Assembly (NCBI RefSeq): GCF_000743705.1
Contig: NZ_JQEZ01000001.1
Span: 69,525-133,524, forward strand
From: Ruegeria halocynthiae
Lineage (GTDB): Bacteria; Pseudomonadota; Alphaproteobacteria; Rhodobacterales; Rhodobacteraceae
Reading direction: 5' to 3'
Length of the DNA: 64,000 nt
The position numbers and the translations under genes are program-made. This document shows positions 24,401 through 33,171 of the stretch, piece after piece. How positions within the stretch are numbered: the first letter of the stretch is position 1; every line of letters starts with the position of its first letter. The notes beneath the pieces are model-generated. The model was given only the letters and a program-made list of their open reading frames with translations, did no database searches and was not told where the DNA came from.

Positions 24401-27385
24401 ATCGACGGCGGCGAAGGCATCGACACCAACAACTTTGCCGACATCAACCTGGGTGCGGCGGATCCGTCGATTGCCGGTGTGACTGTTGTCGTAAATGCCG
24501 ATGGCACAGGAACGGCTTCCTACAATGGCGGTGGCGGAAACGGCCCACTGATCGAGGAAGAGTTCACGGGCATCGAAAACATCATCGGCTCGTTCAACGA
24601 TGATGACATCCGTGCACAAGGTGCAGCTCCGAACGAGATCAACGGTCTCGGTGGGGACGACCTCATCGTTGGTGGTGGCGGTGCTGACATCCTGCGCGGT
24701 GGTGACGACAACGATATTCTTCGCGGTGGCGGTGGTGTTGACACCATCGACGGCGGCGAAGGCATCGACACCAACGATTTCTCGGATATCAATCTGGGTG
24801 CGGCGGATCCGTCGATTGCTGGTGTGACCGTTGTCGTGAATGCTGATGGTTCGGGAACGGCCTCGTATAATGGCGGCGGCGGAAACGGCCCGCTGATCGA
24901 GGAAGAGTTCACCGGTATCGAGAACGTCACCGGCTCGAACAACAACGATGACATTCGCGCGCTGGGTGCCGCTCCGAACGAGATCAACGGTCTCGACGGG
25001 GACGACTTCATCGCCGGTGGCGGCGGGGTTGACGTGCTGGACGGTGGTGAAGGCAACGACACCAACAGCTTCATCAACATCGGTGCCGAGGTTATCGCTG
25101 ATCTGGGCTCGGGCAGCGCGTCGTATGCGCCGAACGAGAACGTGACCGTGTTCGAGAACTTCCAGGGGTTCGAAAACCTGGATGGGTCGGACAATGACGA
25201 CCAGCTGTTCGGTGACGGCGGGGCCAACACCCTGACCGGTAACGACGGCGACGACCTGCTTGTGGGTCGTGGCGGTAACGACGTGCTGGAAGGTGGCGAA
25301 GGCAACGACGTCCTGCAAGGCGGCGGTGGCAACGACATCACCGACGGTGGCGAAGGTATCGACACGGCAGACTTCCAGGACATCGGCTCGGCCGTGACTG
25401 CGAACCTGGGGGAAGGTACTGCAACCTATGCCGCACCCAACGGGAACGAGGTGGCTGACACGCTGATCAGCATCGAAAACCTGACGGGTTCGGAAAATGA
25501 CGACAACCTGACCGGCGACGAAGGTGACAACCTTCTGGCAGGTGGTGCCGGCAACGACACCATCGAAGGCGGCGCAGGCAATGACGTCATCCGGGGCGAT
25601 GCAATCGGCGACGGTGAGGCGATCACCGTGACTGTGACCAACACCCTGGGCGAAGGCGGCACCTTCCTGACACCTGTCTGGTTCGGGTTCCACGATGGCG
25701 AAAACTTTGACCTGTGGACCGATGGCGAAGCTGCCAGCGGTGGTCTGGAGCGTATTGCCGAAGATGGCAGCATCGAAGGCATCGCAGCCGAGTTCAACCA
25801 AGAGGTTGGCGATGGCGGCGTGGATGCGACCATTATCGGGGGTATCGGGGCTCCGGGTCCGATTGATCCGGGTGAAAGCGCCAGCTTTACCATCAACGTC
25901 AACGCCGACGATGTGGGCCGTGGGTATTTCACCTGGGCAACCATGGTGATCCCGTCGAACGACGCCTTCCTGGCATCGCCCGACAACCCGCTGACCGATG
26001 CGCTCTTTGATGAGGACGGCAACTTTGCCGGACCGCTGGTCATCGAGCGCTTTGGCAGCGACGTTCTGGACGCAGGCACCGAGGTCAACACTGAAGAAGG
26101 CGCTGCCTTCCTCAACCAGACCGCCCGCGATCAGGGTACGGCAGAAAACGGCGTCGTCCGCCAGCACGAGGGCTTCAACGGCTCGGAAGGCAACCCGGAC
26201 GGAACCCCGGTCAACGTCCTTGGCGGCACCACCGCTGCGGGAACCATTGTTGATCCGATCGAAGGTGACTTCACCCGCAATGAAGGTGGCGAACAGCTGC
26301 TGCGCATCGTGGTTGATATCGCTGAAGGCGGCGATGACATTCTGTCCGGCGGTGCCGGAGAGGACTTCATCGACGGTGGCCGTGGGAACGACGTGCTGGA
26401 TGGTGGTACCGACAACGACCGACTGGAAGGTGGCTCTGGCCGCGATACCTTCGTGTTCCGTCGTGGAACCGGTTCGGACATCGTTGCCGACTTTACCGCC
26501 GGCATCGAAGAAGGCGAACTGCTGGACGTCTCCGACTTTGGGGTTACCAGCCTTGAACAGCTCAACATTGAACAGGATGGCGAAAACACCGTCATTGATC
26601 TGGGCAATGGCGATCTGATCACGCTGGAAGGCGTCGCCCCGAACGAGCTGGTTGCCGAGAACTTCGTCTTTGGCGAGGAGCAGCCCGAGGTCGTTCTCGA
26701 AGTGACCAATGGTGACGACGACGTGGTCGGTGGCGAAGCTGCCGAAAACATCGACACCGGCAACGGTGACGACATCGTCGAAGCCGGCGGTGGCGACGAC
26801 ACTGTCGACGGTGGCAACGGTGACGACGATCTGTTCGGTGAGGCCGGAAACGACCAGCTGACCGGTGGCAACGGCGACGACAACATCGAAGGTGGCCTTG
26901 GCAATGACGTCCTGATCGGCGGCAACGGCGAGGATCTGCTGGACGGCGGCGAAGGTGGCGACACCATCACCGGTGGTCGCGGCGACGACATCCTCAACGG
27001 TGGCATCGGCAACGATACCCTGGAAGGCGGTCGCGGCGATGACGAGTTGAACGGTGGTGCAGGTAACGATTTCATCTGTGCTGGTCTGGGCGACGACATC
27101 ATCAACGGTGGTGAAGGCAACGATCGCCTGGAAGGCAATCGCGGCGCTGACACCTTCGTCTTTGCAGCCAACGCAGGTGACGATGTCATTACCGATTTCG
27201 AAGCCTTTGGGGATGACCAGTTGGATCTGTCCGCAGCCGCGCTTGGCTTTGACAGCTTCGCGGATGTCTCGGGTGCGATCTCGCAGCAGGGCGACGACGT
27301 TGTCATCGACCTGGGCGCCGACGGTTCGATCACACTGCTTGGTATCCAGGCGGCTGATCTGACCGACGAAAACGTCCTGTTCTAA
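21419..27385 (+). CDS. Giant RTX-type secreted protein with three CHRD modules and a Spondin_N-like module
   Basis: The 1988-residue acidic protein has many GGxGxDxLxGG calcium-binding nonapeptides in several blocks and lacks an N-terminal signal peptide, as expected for type I secretion. Three near-identical CHRD-like modules (about residues 227-377, 477-627 and 747-897) share NIHTNDFPGGEIRGQL and PVAGVSSIHLHNAPAGINGP. A Spondin_N-like region covers about 1400-1634 (VTVTNTLGEGGTFLTPVWFG; GRGYFTWATMVIPSNDAF). RTX repeats and a short hydrophobic secretion-signal-like tail end the protein. GGAG eight bases before 21419 fixes the start. Its exporter genes lie directly downstream. Likely roles are matrix or surface adhesion. 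Confidence 0.92.
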   Translation: MEERNLQAPPIEGDENDNQLIGTPQNDVINGNGGGDQLIGNGGNDILTGGAGEDNIIGGEGIDTARFDDAPNAVTILEDPDQPGRIIAARLAINEDGVAIIEENEISGIEQVVFPETGGSILVDGIVEVTADEIENAINEPEDGDGLANVVNPQENQDLTINGDENDNVLVGGAGDDTINGLGGNDTLTGGLGNDTLDGGADNDTASFNDLDVGVTADLANGSSTRVTGFQLVTSNAPLASLTTGQSPSELFDEAAAGNLYFNIHTNDFPGGEIRGQLTVEDSVPSDGFPRVLTLSATLDSAQEPNDASDSEATGTAQVIIIDDGNSITYNSFLDVTGISQTDLLPVAGVSSIHIHNAPAGVNGPVIVDPIQDAGGNVFGESPDAPDGNVIQFEVDQDTLINIENLEGSDDDDLLQGDENDNVLNGLGGNDTLVGGLGEDQLNGGEGIDTAVFNDIDVPVSVTLGGDFVPQGVRETGFSVEVDDQPLASLTTEQSPEELVEEAVAGNLYYNIHTTDFPGGEIRGQLLVESDETEEGVRTITLNAQLDAAQEPNGASDSEATGVGTVVIRVEDDVVTYSSDLSVEGIASTELLPVAGVSAIHLHNAPAGINGPVITDIVQDAGGDVNGELEDGGDVFFEVIERDNLDSIENVEGSNDDDLILGDENDNVLNGNDGDDTIRGLAGNDVLNGGAGNDILEGGADNDTLVGGLGNDQLDGGEGIDTVDFRDIDVAVNAALIEGGGIALRTPGFSVDFDDQPLESLTTEQSPEELVAEAVAGNLYYNIHTNDFPGGEIRGQLLVTSDVTEGGIRTITLNAQLDAAQEPDGASDSEATGNGTVVIVVDGDSVTYSSDLSVSGISPMDLLPVAGVSSIHLHNAPAGINGPVITDIFQDAGGNTIGFVVGGNGTVFDTVDELDTLTNIENIEGSNDPDTLIGSDVANVINGNDGDDNITGLGGNDTLNGGEGNDAISGGAGADTLIGGEGDDVLAGGGGVDIIDGGEGIDTNNFADINLGAADPSIAGVTVVVNADGTGTASYNGGGGNGPLIEEEFTGIENIIGSFNDDDIRAQGAAPNEINGLGGDDLIVGGGGADILRGGDDNDILRGGGGVDTIDGGEGIDTNDFSDINLGAADPSIAGVTVVVNADGSGTASYNGGGGNGPLIEEEFTGIENVTGSNNNDDIRALGAAPNEINGLDGDDFIAGGGGVDVLDGGEGNDTNSFINIGAEVIADLGSGSASYAPNENVTVFENFQGFENLDGSDNDDQLFGDGGANTLTGNDGDDLLVGRGGNDVLEGGEGNDVLQGGGGNDITDGGEGIDTADFQDIGSAVTANLGEGTATYAAPNGNEVADTLISIENLTGSENDDNLTGDEGDNLLAGGAGNDTIEGGAGNDVIRGDAIGDGEAITVTVTNTLGEGGTFLTPVWFGFHDGENFDLWTDGEAASGGLERIAEDGSIEGIAAEFNQEVGDGGVDATIIGGIGAPGPIDPGESASFTINVNADDVGRGYFTWATMVIPSNDAFLASPDNPLTDALFDEDGNFAGPLVIERFGSDVLDAGTEVNTEEGAAFLNQTARDQGTAENGVVRQHEGFNGSEGNPDGTPVNVLGGTTAAGTIVDPIEGDFTRNEGGEQLLRIVVDIAEGGDDILSGGAGEDFIDGGRGNDVLDGGTDNDRLEGGSGRDTFVFRRGTGSDIVADFTAGIEEGELLDVSDFGVTSLEQLNIEQDGENTVIDLGNGDLITLEGVAPNELVAENFVFGEEQPEVVLEVTNGDDDVVGGEAAENIDTGNGDDIVEAGGGDDTVDGGNGDDDLFGEAGNDQLTGGNGDDNIEGGLGNDVLIGGNGEDLLDGGEGGDTITGGRGDDILNGGIGNDTLEGGRGDDELNGGAGNDFICAGLGDDIINGGEGNDRLEGNRGADTFVFAANAGDDVITDFEAFGDDQLDLSAAALGFDSFADVSGAISQQGDDVVIDLGADGSITLLGIQAADLTDENVLF

Positions 27386-27392
27386 ACCAATC

Positions 27393-27423
27393 GGCGGCGG
27401 CCTTCGGGCCGCCGCCCCTTTTT
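27393..27423 (+). terminator. Intrinsic terminator after the RTX gene
   Basis: A perfect 10-bp stem (GGCGGCGGCC/GGCCGCCGCC) with a TTCG tetraloop is followed by CCTTTTT, eight bases after the RTX stop. It sits between the secreted protein and its exporter genes, so downstream expression depends on readthrough or another promoter. Confidence 0.88.
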
Positions 27424-27451
27424 CTGTATTACGAATTGACGGAGAGACATC

Positions 27452-29182
27452 ATGTCATCGGGGAATTCACAGCAATCGGAACTTAACCGGACGTTCCTGT
27501 CCTGCCTGCCCGGCGTGTTCGCAACCGGCGGTTTCAGCCTGGTCATCAACCTTCTGATGCTGACCGGCCCACTGTTCATGATCCTCGTCTATGACCGGGC
27601 GTTGCCATCGGGCAGTGTGCCAACCCTGATTGGCCTGTCGATCCTCATGGTGGGCCTCTACTCTGCCTTTGGTTTTCTCTCGCTGGTCCGCTCGCGTATT
27701 CTGGTCCGTATCGGCAACCGCGTCGGCAACCGACTGCAAGAGCGGGTATTTACCGCGCAGCTGCAACAGACCGCCCAACAAGGCGGCACCAAGGGTCAGG
27801 ATGCCAACCGCGATCTGAACTCGATCCGCGAGTTCATGGGCGGTCCGACCCCCGCAGTGCTTTTTGACGCGCCCTGGACCCCGATTTATCTGGGCGTTGC
27901 GTACATCCTGCACCCCTGGTTGGGATATGCCGGTCTGGCCGGGGTTGTATTTCTGGTGATGGTTGCCCTTCTGAATAACTATCTGACGCAGCGCGGCGCG
28001 AAATCGTCCAACACCGATCAGGTCCGCGCCAACCGCGCCATGAGCGATATCGCCCGCAACAGCGAGGTGATCGGCGCGATGAAGATGGGCGGCGATCTTT
28101 ACGAACGCTGGAGCACGCTGCAAAACCGCGCGCTGAGCAGTCAGAGCCGCACCAGCGATCTGGCCTCGGGCCTGTCGACCCTGTCGCGGACCGTTCGGAT
28201 GCTGTTGCAATCGGCGGTTCTGGGTCTGGGCGCGTATCTGGCCATTGGCGGCGATCTGAGCGCCGGGTCGATCATCGCCGCGTCGGTCATCGTCGGCCGT
28301 GCGCTGGCCCCTGCGGAACAGGCGATCTCGGGCTGGCGTCAATGCGTATCCGCCAATGCCGCGCGCAAACGGATCGACGCATTGCTCAAGGCCCACCCGG
28401 TACGCTCGGCGGCCATCACCCTGCCGCAACCCAAAGGCGACCTGCATTTGCAGAACGTCTTTGCCGCCGCCCCGGGCCAGACGCAGCCCATGCTCAAGAA
28501 TGTCAGCTTTTCGCTGCAGGCGGGCGAAGTTCTGGCCATCATCGGCCCCAGCGGTTCAGGCAAATCGACGCTGGCGCGGGTGATTACCGGTGCCTGGTCG
28601 GTGCTGCGCGGCCATGTGCGCATCGACCGCGCCGACATCGAGTATTGGAATGCACTGCAACTGCGCGAGGCGGTCGGGTATCTGCCCCAGACGGTCGAGC
28701 TGTTCGATGGCACTGTGCGCGAAAACATCGCCCGGTTCCAACCCGACGCCAAGGATGAAGACATTGTGCAGGCCGCCATGCGCGCCAATGCCCATGACCT
28801 GATCCTGAGCCTGCCGAAGTCTTATGACACGCCCCTGGGCGAAGGCGGCAGCGCCCTTTCGGGTGGCGAACGTCAGCGGATCGGCCTGGCGCGTGCTCTG
28901 TTCGGCGATCCGGCGGTTGTGGTTCTGGACGAGCCGAACTCGAACCTTGACGCCGCTGGTATGACCGCCCTGAACATGACTGTCGAAGAGCTTCAGAAAC
29001 AGAAGAAAACAGTGATCCTTGTGGCCCATCGTCAGGGTGCGCTGGCACTGGCAGACAAAGTTCTGGTCGTCGACAAGGGTCAGGTCTCGGCCTTTGGCCC
29101 GCGCGAAGAAATCCTGAACACCTATTCCCAAAACCGCAGCCGCAAACCCGTCACCAAATCGGAGGAAATTCAGAATGTCTGA
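27452..29182 (+). CDS. Type I secretion system permease/ATPase (PrtD/LapB-type exporter)
   Basis: The 576-residue half-transporter has an N-terminal membrane domain with about six helices (SLVINLLMLTGPLFMILVYD first) and a nucleotide-binding domain with Walker A GPSGSGKST (about 366), signature LSGGERQRIGLARAL (about 470) and Walker B AVVVLDEP. The PrtD/HlyB-like arrangement without a peptidase domain fits export of RTX proteins having C-terminal signals. It overlaps the adaptor gene by eight bases, and its presumed client is the RTX protein upstream. Confidence 0.93.
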   Translation: MSSGNSQQSELNRTFLSCLPGVFATGGFSLVINLLMLTGPLFMILVYDRALPSGSVPTLIGLSILMVGLYSAFGFLSLVRSRILVRIGNRVGNRLQERVFTAQLQQTAQQGGTKGQDANRDLNSIREFMGGPTPAVLFDAPWTPIYLGVAYILHPWLGYAGLAGVVFLVMVALLNNYLTQRGAKSSNTDQVRANRAMSDIARNSEVIGAMKMGGDLYERWSTLQNRALSSQSRTSDLASGLSTLSRTVRMLLQSAVLGLGAYLAIGGDLSAGSIIAASVIVGRALAPAEQAISGWRQCVSANAARKRIDALLKAHPVRSAAITLPQPKGDLHLQNVFAAAPGQTQPMLKNVSFSLQAGEVLAIIGPSGSGKSTLARVITGAWSVLRGHVRIDRADIEYWNALQLREAVGYLPQTVELFDGTVRENIARFQPDAKDEDIVQAAMRANAHDLILSLPKSYDTPLGEGGSALSGGERQRIGLARALFGDPAVVVLDEPNSNLDAAGMTALNMTVEELQKQKKTVILVAHRQGALALADKVLVVDKGQVSAFGPREEILNTYSQNRSRKPVTKSEEIQNV

Positions 29183-30485
29183 GCCCCGCACACACGCACA
29201 AACCCTGCCGGTCGACCGGATCGGTGGCTGGAGCTTCTTTGGGATTATCATTGGGGTCGGCATGCTGGCCGCCATGGCCGCCTGGAGCATGAACACCCGT
29301 ATTGATGGCGCGGTCATCGCGCCTGCCATGGTCGGGTTGGAAACCGATCGCCAGCGTGTGCAACATCTGGAAGGCGGTATCGTATCCACCATCCATGTGC
29401 GCGAAGATCAGACCGTGCATCAGGGTCAGCTGTTGGTCGAGTTGGACACCACCCGCGATCAGGCCGAATTGAACGCCGTGGCCAGTCAGATCGCGAACCT
29501 CAGCGTACGCCGCGCGCGGCTGATCGCGGAACGCACAGGAACCGCATTCCCGCCCAAGGATCTGGGCGTTCCCGTCACCGATACGGTCCAGAGCATCATC
29601 GCCGCTGAACAGCAATTGTTCGACAGCCGCAGTGAATCGCAGGCAGCCCAGGCCGCTTTGCTGGAAACCCGCAAGCAATCGCTTGATGCTCAGATCGAAG
29701 GGCTGCGGAACCAGAACCATTCGCTGGTGGCCGATATGGCCCTGACCGAAGAGGAACTGAAAACGGTTGTGCAGTTGCACGAGAAAGGTCTGCTGCCGGT
29801 TACGCGGGTATTACAAGTGCGCCGCAGTAAGCTGAACCTTGAGGCGGGGTTGTCCGGCAATGATGCGCAGGTCAACAGCCTGCTGGCACAGGTCGCCGAA
29901 ACCGAAAGCGAATTGCGCGGGACACAGGCCACTCTGGCTGAATCCATCGCTATGGAGTTGACCGAGGCCGATCAACAGTTGCGCGAACTGACCGAGCGCG
30001 GCATCAGCCTGCAGGACCGGGTGCGCCGCAGTCGTATTCTGGCACCCCGCGACGGGCGGGTTCTGAACCTTGCCGTGCACACGCAGGGCGGTGTCATTGG
30101 TGCCGGTGAGGCGGTGATGGAAATCGTCCCGAACGAGGAAAAGACCGTGCTGCTGGCCAATGTCCCCGTGACCGAGATCGACCGGGTCTCGCCCGGGCTG
30201 GAAGCCAAGGTGCGCCTGACGGCCTTCAACCTTGGCCAGACGCCTGAATTGACGGGCTCGGTGCGGTCGGTCTCGGCCGATACGCTGACCGATCCGGTGA
30301 CCAATGTGCCGTATTACAGCGCGGAAATCTCGCTAAGCGAAAGCGAGCTGGCGAAGCTGAACAATCAGGAACTGGTGCCCGGGATGCCCGCCAGCGTGCA
30401 TATCGCAACCGGCGAGCGGCTGGTGGCCTCATACCTGTCGCGGCCCCTGAAGGATGCCTTTGCCCTGACGTTCCGGGACGAGTAA
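29175..30485 (+). CDS. HlyD-family periplasmic adaptor of type I secretion system
   Basis: The 436-residue protein has one N-terminal membrane anchor (WSFFGIIIGVGMLAAMAAWS), a lipoyl/barrel-sandwich half-motif (VQHLEGGIVSTIHVREDQTV), a long coiled coil (about 95-285) and a C-terminal beta domain (LVPGMPASVHIATGERLVAS). It bridges the inner-membrane ATPase and a TolC-like outer-membrane channel. No TolC gene lies nearby, so that part must be encoded elsewhere. Confidence 0.93.
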   Translation: MSEPRTHAQTLPVDRIGGWSFFGIIIGVGMLAAMAAWSMNTRIDGAVIAPAMVGLETDRQRVQHLEGGIVSTIHVREDQTVHQGQLLVELDTTRDQAELNAVASQIANLSVRRARLIAERTGTAFPPKDLGVPVTDTVQSIIAAEQQLFDSRSESQAAQAALLETRKQSLDAQIEGLRNQNHSLVADMALTEEELKTVVQLHEKGLLPVTRVLQVRRSKLNLEAGLSGNDAQVNSLLAQVAETESELRGTQATLAESIAMELTEADQQLRELTERGISLQDRVRRSRILAPRDGRVLNLAVHTQGGVIGAGEAVMEIVPNEEKTVLLANVPVTEIDRVSPGLEAKVRLTAFNLGQTPELTGSVRSVSADTLTDPVTNVPYYSAEISLSESELAKLNNQELVPGMPASVHIATGERLVASYLSRPLKDAFALTFRDE

Positions 30486-30504
30486 CTGCCACGTTTTGGC
30501 ACAT

Positions 30505-30547
30505 TACCTTGAGGGCTTGGTCAACAAGTCCTCAAGGTACGGGTTTT
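30505..30547 (+). terminator. Probable intrinsic terminator of the type I secretion genes
   Basis: TACCTTGAGG (30505-30514) pairs with CCTCAAGGTA (30530-30539); an inner CTTG/CAAG extends the stem. CGGGTTTTTC follows. It begins about 20 bp after the HlyD stop. Confidence 0.65.
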
Positions 30548-30758
30548 TCAGGCGCGTCTGCGCATAGTCTTTCGGTTCAAGCCGTGTATAGATCAGCCCA
30601 TCACCGCGCCCATACTCGGTCAGCTCTAATTCGGGCGCGACCAACATATCGACCCCGTTCTGCGCGGTACTTGTGCGGTCCCTGCCCCTTGGCAGGTTTG
30701 CGGCTGTTGTCCCCATCGGGAACAGAAAACCCAATGTTCGATCCCTCTGGCCGCAAGC

Positions 30759-31665
30759 CTAGATCCGCGAAAGCCGCCTTGTGGGGACAAGTGCCGAGCG
30801 GTCGCAAAACGCGCGCGCATCGACACCGCAAAACATTCCGTCACGCTCAACCAAAACGGTGCGCCATCCCCGCGCCGTTGCGCCCAGGATATCCGTGTGC
30901 AAAGTGTCGCCGCACATCACGATCCGGTCCCGCGAAATTCCTGCAAGCGATTCTTCCGCCACCCGAAAAACCTCGGGGAAGGGTTTGCCAAGGAACTTGA
31001 TATCCTTCAAACCCCGGTCGGCCAGCAGGTGGCCGTAGTGCCCCGGCTCAAGCGAGAATCCGTGATCGCGGGGGCTGCGATATCGGCATTTGCAATCACA
31101 ACCGGACGTGGATTTGACAGCAAGTTTTCTGTCAAAACAGCCTGCCGGTCCGGCCCCCAAACCTTGGTCGAAAGGAACAGAATACCGTCCACCCGGTCAT
31201 AATCGGCCCGATCATCCCCCAGACGCAGGGTCGGGGTCGTGATGTCTGATAGATCATACGAGGGGGCGGCGATACACCCCCACAGCCCATCCCCAAGATC
31301 GGCCAGCGCTGCGTCGCGGCTGGTGATGATCTCGTCTGACCCGACCCGCATCCCAAGCTTGCGGAACTATTCTGTCGCCCGGTCATGATTGTAGCTTGCG
31401 GCGTTCGAAAGGATGCGAATGGCATGACCGGCATCACGCAGCTGATCCAGACGGTGCGATGCCCCGGGGATCGGGGTTTCATCGACGTTCAGAACGCCGA
31501 AAGCGTCGAAGACAAAGGCGTCAACCTCTCCGGTTATGTCCATCAGGGACGTCACCTGTGTGATTGGGGACCGGAAACTGGCCGATGGAAGCCGGTGACG
31601 CACAGCCTGATAGCGTTCGAAAATACTGGCAGCGTCATTCAGTCGTCGCGCAAGTCCATTTTAGC
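30759..31665 (-). pseudogene. HAD-superfamily (class IIA-like) hydrolase pseudogene
   Basis: Three minus-strand frames together rebuild a NagD-like HAD hydrolase: motif I VDAFVFDAFGVLNVDET, SNAASYNHDRATE, then DGILFLSTKVWGPDRQ and RPVVIANADIAAP, and finally GKPFPEVFRVAEESL with motif IV MCGDTLHTDILGA. An in-frame TAG interrupts the first part (about 31364-31366, probably once TGG), and a frameshift near 31070 separates motif IV. No good start codon remains. It was divergent from the broken DeoR gene, with an AT-rich 220-bp region between. The whole locus is inactive. Confidence 0.8.
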
Positions 31666-31913
31666 AAACCTCTTGTGATGTGGATGGTAGTTGTACCTGC
31701 AGAAAATGACACTCAAAACAACATTTATTCATCTAACTTCAACAAAAACTCTCATCCTAAGTCGTTGTTTTCCAATCAATCCATTAAATAGCCACAAAAC
31801 ACTTCAAAAAATCTCACATAATTTCAGACGTTTTGTACTTTTGTCATATTCTGCAACTACTGCACGGGCAAAGCAGCGGGATTTCGATGGCTTCAAAAGA
31901 AATCAAACGACGC

Positions 31914-31937
31914 TGAGCAGCCCCACTTGAGTGGTCC
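31914..31937. repeat. Left terminal inverted repeat of the IS3 element
   Basis: The 24-bp end begins TGAG and finishes GAGTGGTCC. It aligns with the right end with a few substitutions and one gap. Confidence 0.75.
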
Positions 31938-31947
31938 AAATTGAAAG

Positions 31948-32835
31948 TTAGTGCATGGTTGGCCTTTGGTCCATCGGGACGAAGGCTTCCGGGGTTGGTG
32001 GTCGGTAACCCAGAGCACTGTGGGGTCGTTTGTTGTTGTAATGTTTCCTCCAGTTTTCGATGATGATCTGGGCCTCACGCAGCGAATAGAAGATCTCGCC
32101 GTTGAGCAATTCGTCCCGCATCCGCCCATTGAAGCTTTCGCAGTAGCCGTTCTCCCAGGGGGATCCTGGTTCGATGTAGGCGGTCTTGGCCCCAACGGCT
32201 TTGATCCAGTCTCTGACAGCCTCAGCGATGAATTCGGGACCATTGTCGGATCGGATGTACGACGGTACGCCCCGCAAGATGAACAGGTCTGTCAGGGCAT
32301 CTATGACCTCGGACGAATTCAGCTTTCGCTTCACCCGGATCGCGAGGCATTCCCGGCTGTATTCATCCAGAATGTTGAGTGTTCTGAATGCCCTTCCATC
32401 GTCAGTCCGGTGATGAACAAAGTCATACGACCAGACGTGATTGCGATGCTCTGGCCGCAGCCGAACACATGACCCGTCCACTGCCTGGCAGGGCATTGCG
32501 CAGCAATGTCCCAAGAGGGTTGAGCCAGAGCCGCCCCCTCTTGGGTTGTTTCGTCGGCACTTTGAGCCCCTCTCGCCGCCATAGACGTTCGACACGCTTG
32601 TCGTTTACCTGCCAGCCCGCATCTCGCAGAAGAGCGGCAATCCGACGATAGCCGTATCGCCCATACTGACGTGCCAGCTCGATCATGTCGGCAACCAGGC
32701 GGTCTTCGTCGGCACGCCCCTGTGGCATCCGCCGCTGTGTGGATCGATGCTGGCCCAGAACGCGACAAACACGGCGTTCGGAAACCTTCATCCGACTGCG
32801 GACATGATCGATGCAAGCACGGCGGCGCGAGGGGC
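31948..32835 (-). pseudogene. IS3-family transposase OrfB, frameshifted by an internal insertion
   Basis: The N-terminal part (MKVSERRVCRVLGQHRST; YGRYGYRRIAALLRDAGW) and the DDE integrase core ([37 protein letters not shown]) lie in different frames. The break is at a 40-bp segment (32479-32518) between GRLWLN and [10 protein letters not shown], which are contiguous in related transposases as I remember them. The DDE residues survive, but no full-length protein can be made. Confidence 0.8.
32479..32518. other. 40-bp insertion with hairpins inside IS3 orfB
   Basis: The extra segment contains two small hairpins: CTGCC-T-GGCAG with a single-base loop, and CATTGC-GCA-GCAATG. With its edge base it forms CCCAAGAGGG (32510-32519), an inverted copy of CCCTCTTGGG 16 bp away (32536-32545). 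The length is not a multiple of three, so it causes the orfB frameshift. Confidence 0.6.
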
Positions 32836-33114
32836 TCAGAAGTTTCCCTTTGCGGCCTCCGACAGGATCAATTTATCCAAAGTCAGATCCGAAACAACAC
32901 GCCGTAGCCGCTCGTTCTCTTTCTGGAGCCGCTTCAGTTCCTTAAGTTGTTCCAGGCCCATTCCGCCGTACTTCTTCTTCCAACGATAGTACGTTTGCTC
33001 AGTCACACCGATCTGTCTGATTGCATCAATCCGGGGCATGCCTTGCCCCATCAGCACCTCAACCTGCCGTAACTTCACGACAATCTCTTCGGGCTTTGGT
33101 CTCTTCGTTGACAT
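32836..33114 (-). CDS. IS3-family transposase OrfA
   Basis: The 92-residue protein has a transposase_8 HTH (EEIVVKLRQVEVLMGQG; QIGVTEQTYYRWKKKYGG) and a leucine-rich coiled coil (LKELKRLQKENERLRRVVSD), the standard OrfA layout that binds the IS ends. The frame is intact. OrfB follows in another frame, near an AAAGGGAAAC stretch that may allow programmed frameshifting. Confidence 0.9.
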   Translation of the reverse strand: MSTKRPKPEEIVVKLRQVEVLMGQGMPRIDAIRQIGVTEQTYYRWKKKYGGMGLEQLKELKRLQKENERLRRVVSDLTLDKLILSEAAKGNF

Positions 33115-33146
33115 CTGTGGTCCTCCGATTTCCTAAACATAGCGGC

Positions 33147-33171
33147 GGACCACTTCTTTGGGGGAGGCTCA
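33147..33171. repeat. Right terminal inverted repeat of the IS3 element
   Basis: The 25-bp end starts GGACCACTTC and finishes GGCTCA, the complement of the left-end pattern. Confidence 0.75.

Larger units (their letters stand above)
31914..33171 (-). mobile_element. IS3-family insertion sequence (1258 bp), inactivated
   Basis: Imperfect terminal inverted repeats, TGAGCAGCCCCACTTGAGTG-GTCC at the left and the complement of TGAGCCTCCCCCAAAGAAGT-GGTCC at the right, bound a typical two-frame IS3 organisation with orfA and orfB on the minus strand. Ends are TG...CA as usual for the family. No clear target duplication is seen. It lies inside the DeoR pseudogene. Its own orfB is disrupted, so it cannot move by itself. 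Confidence 0.88.

Noticed and set aside
23378-26167. 929-codon open frame on the minus strand opposite the RTX gene
   Set aside because: It is an antisense shadow produced by the repetitive GC-rich RTX codons; it has no family match or ribosome-binding site.
21480-27200. Regular short repeats that could suggest a CRISPR array
   Set aside because: The repeats are in-frame GGxGxD codons of variable spacing within one gene, not constant repeats with unique spacers.
30504-30734. 76-codon minus-strand frame next to the HAD pseudogene
   Set aside because: Its 3' end coincides with the terminator hairpin of the secretion genes and no family is recognisable; it may be gene debris.
31914-33171. Target-site duplication around the IS3 element
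   Set aside because: The bases flanking the two ends do not match; it may have been lost or never formed.
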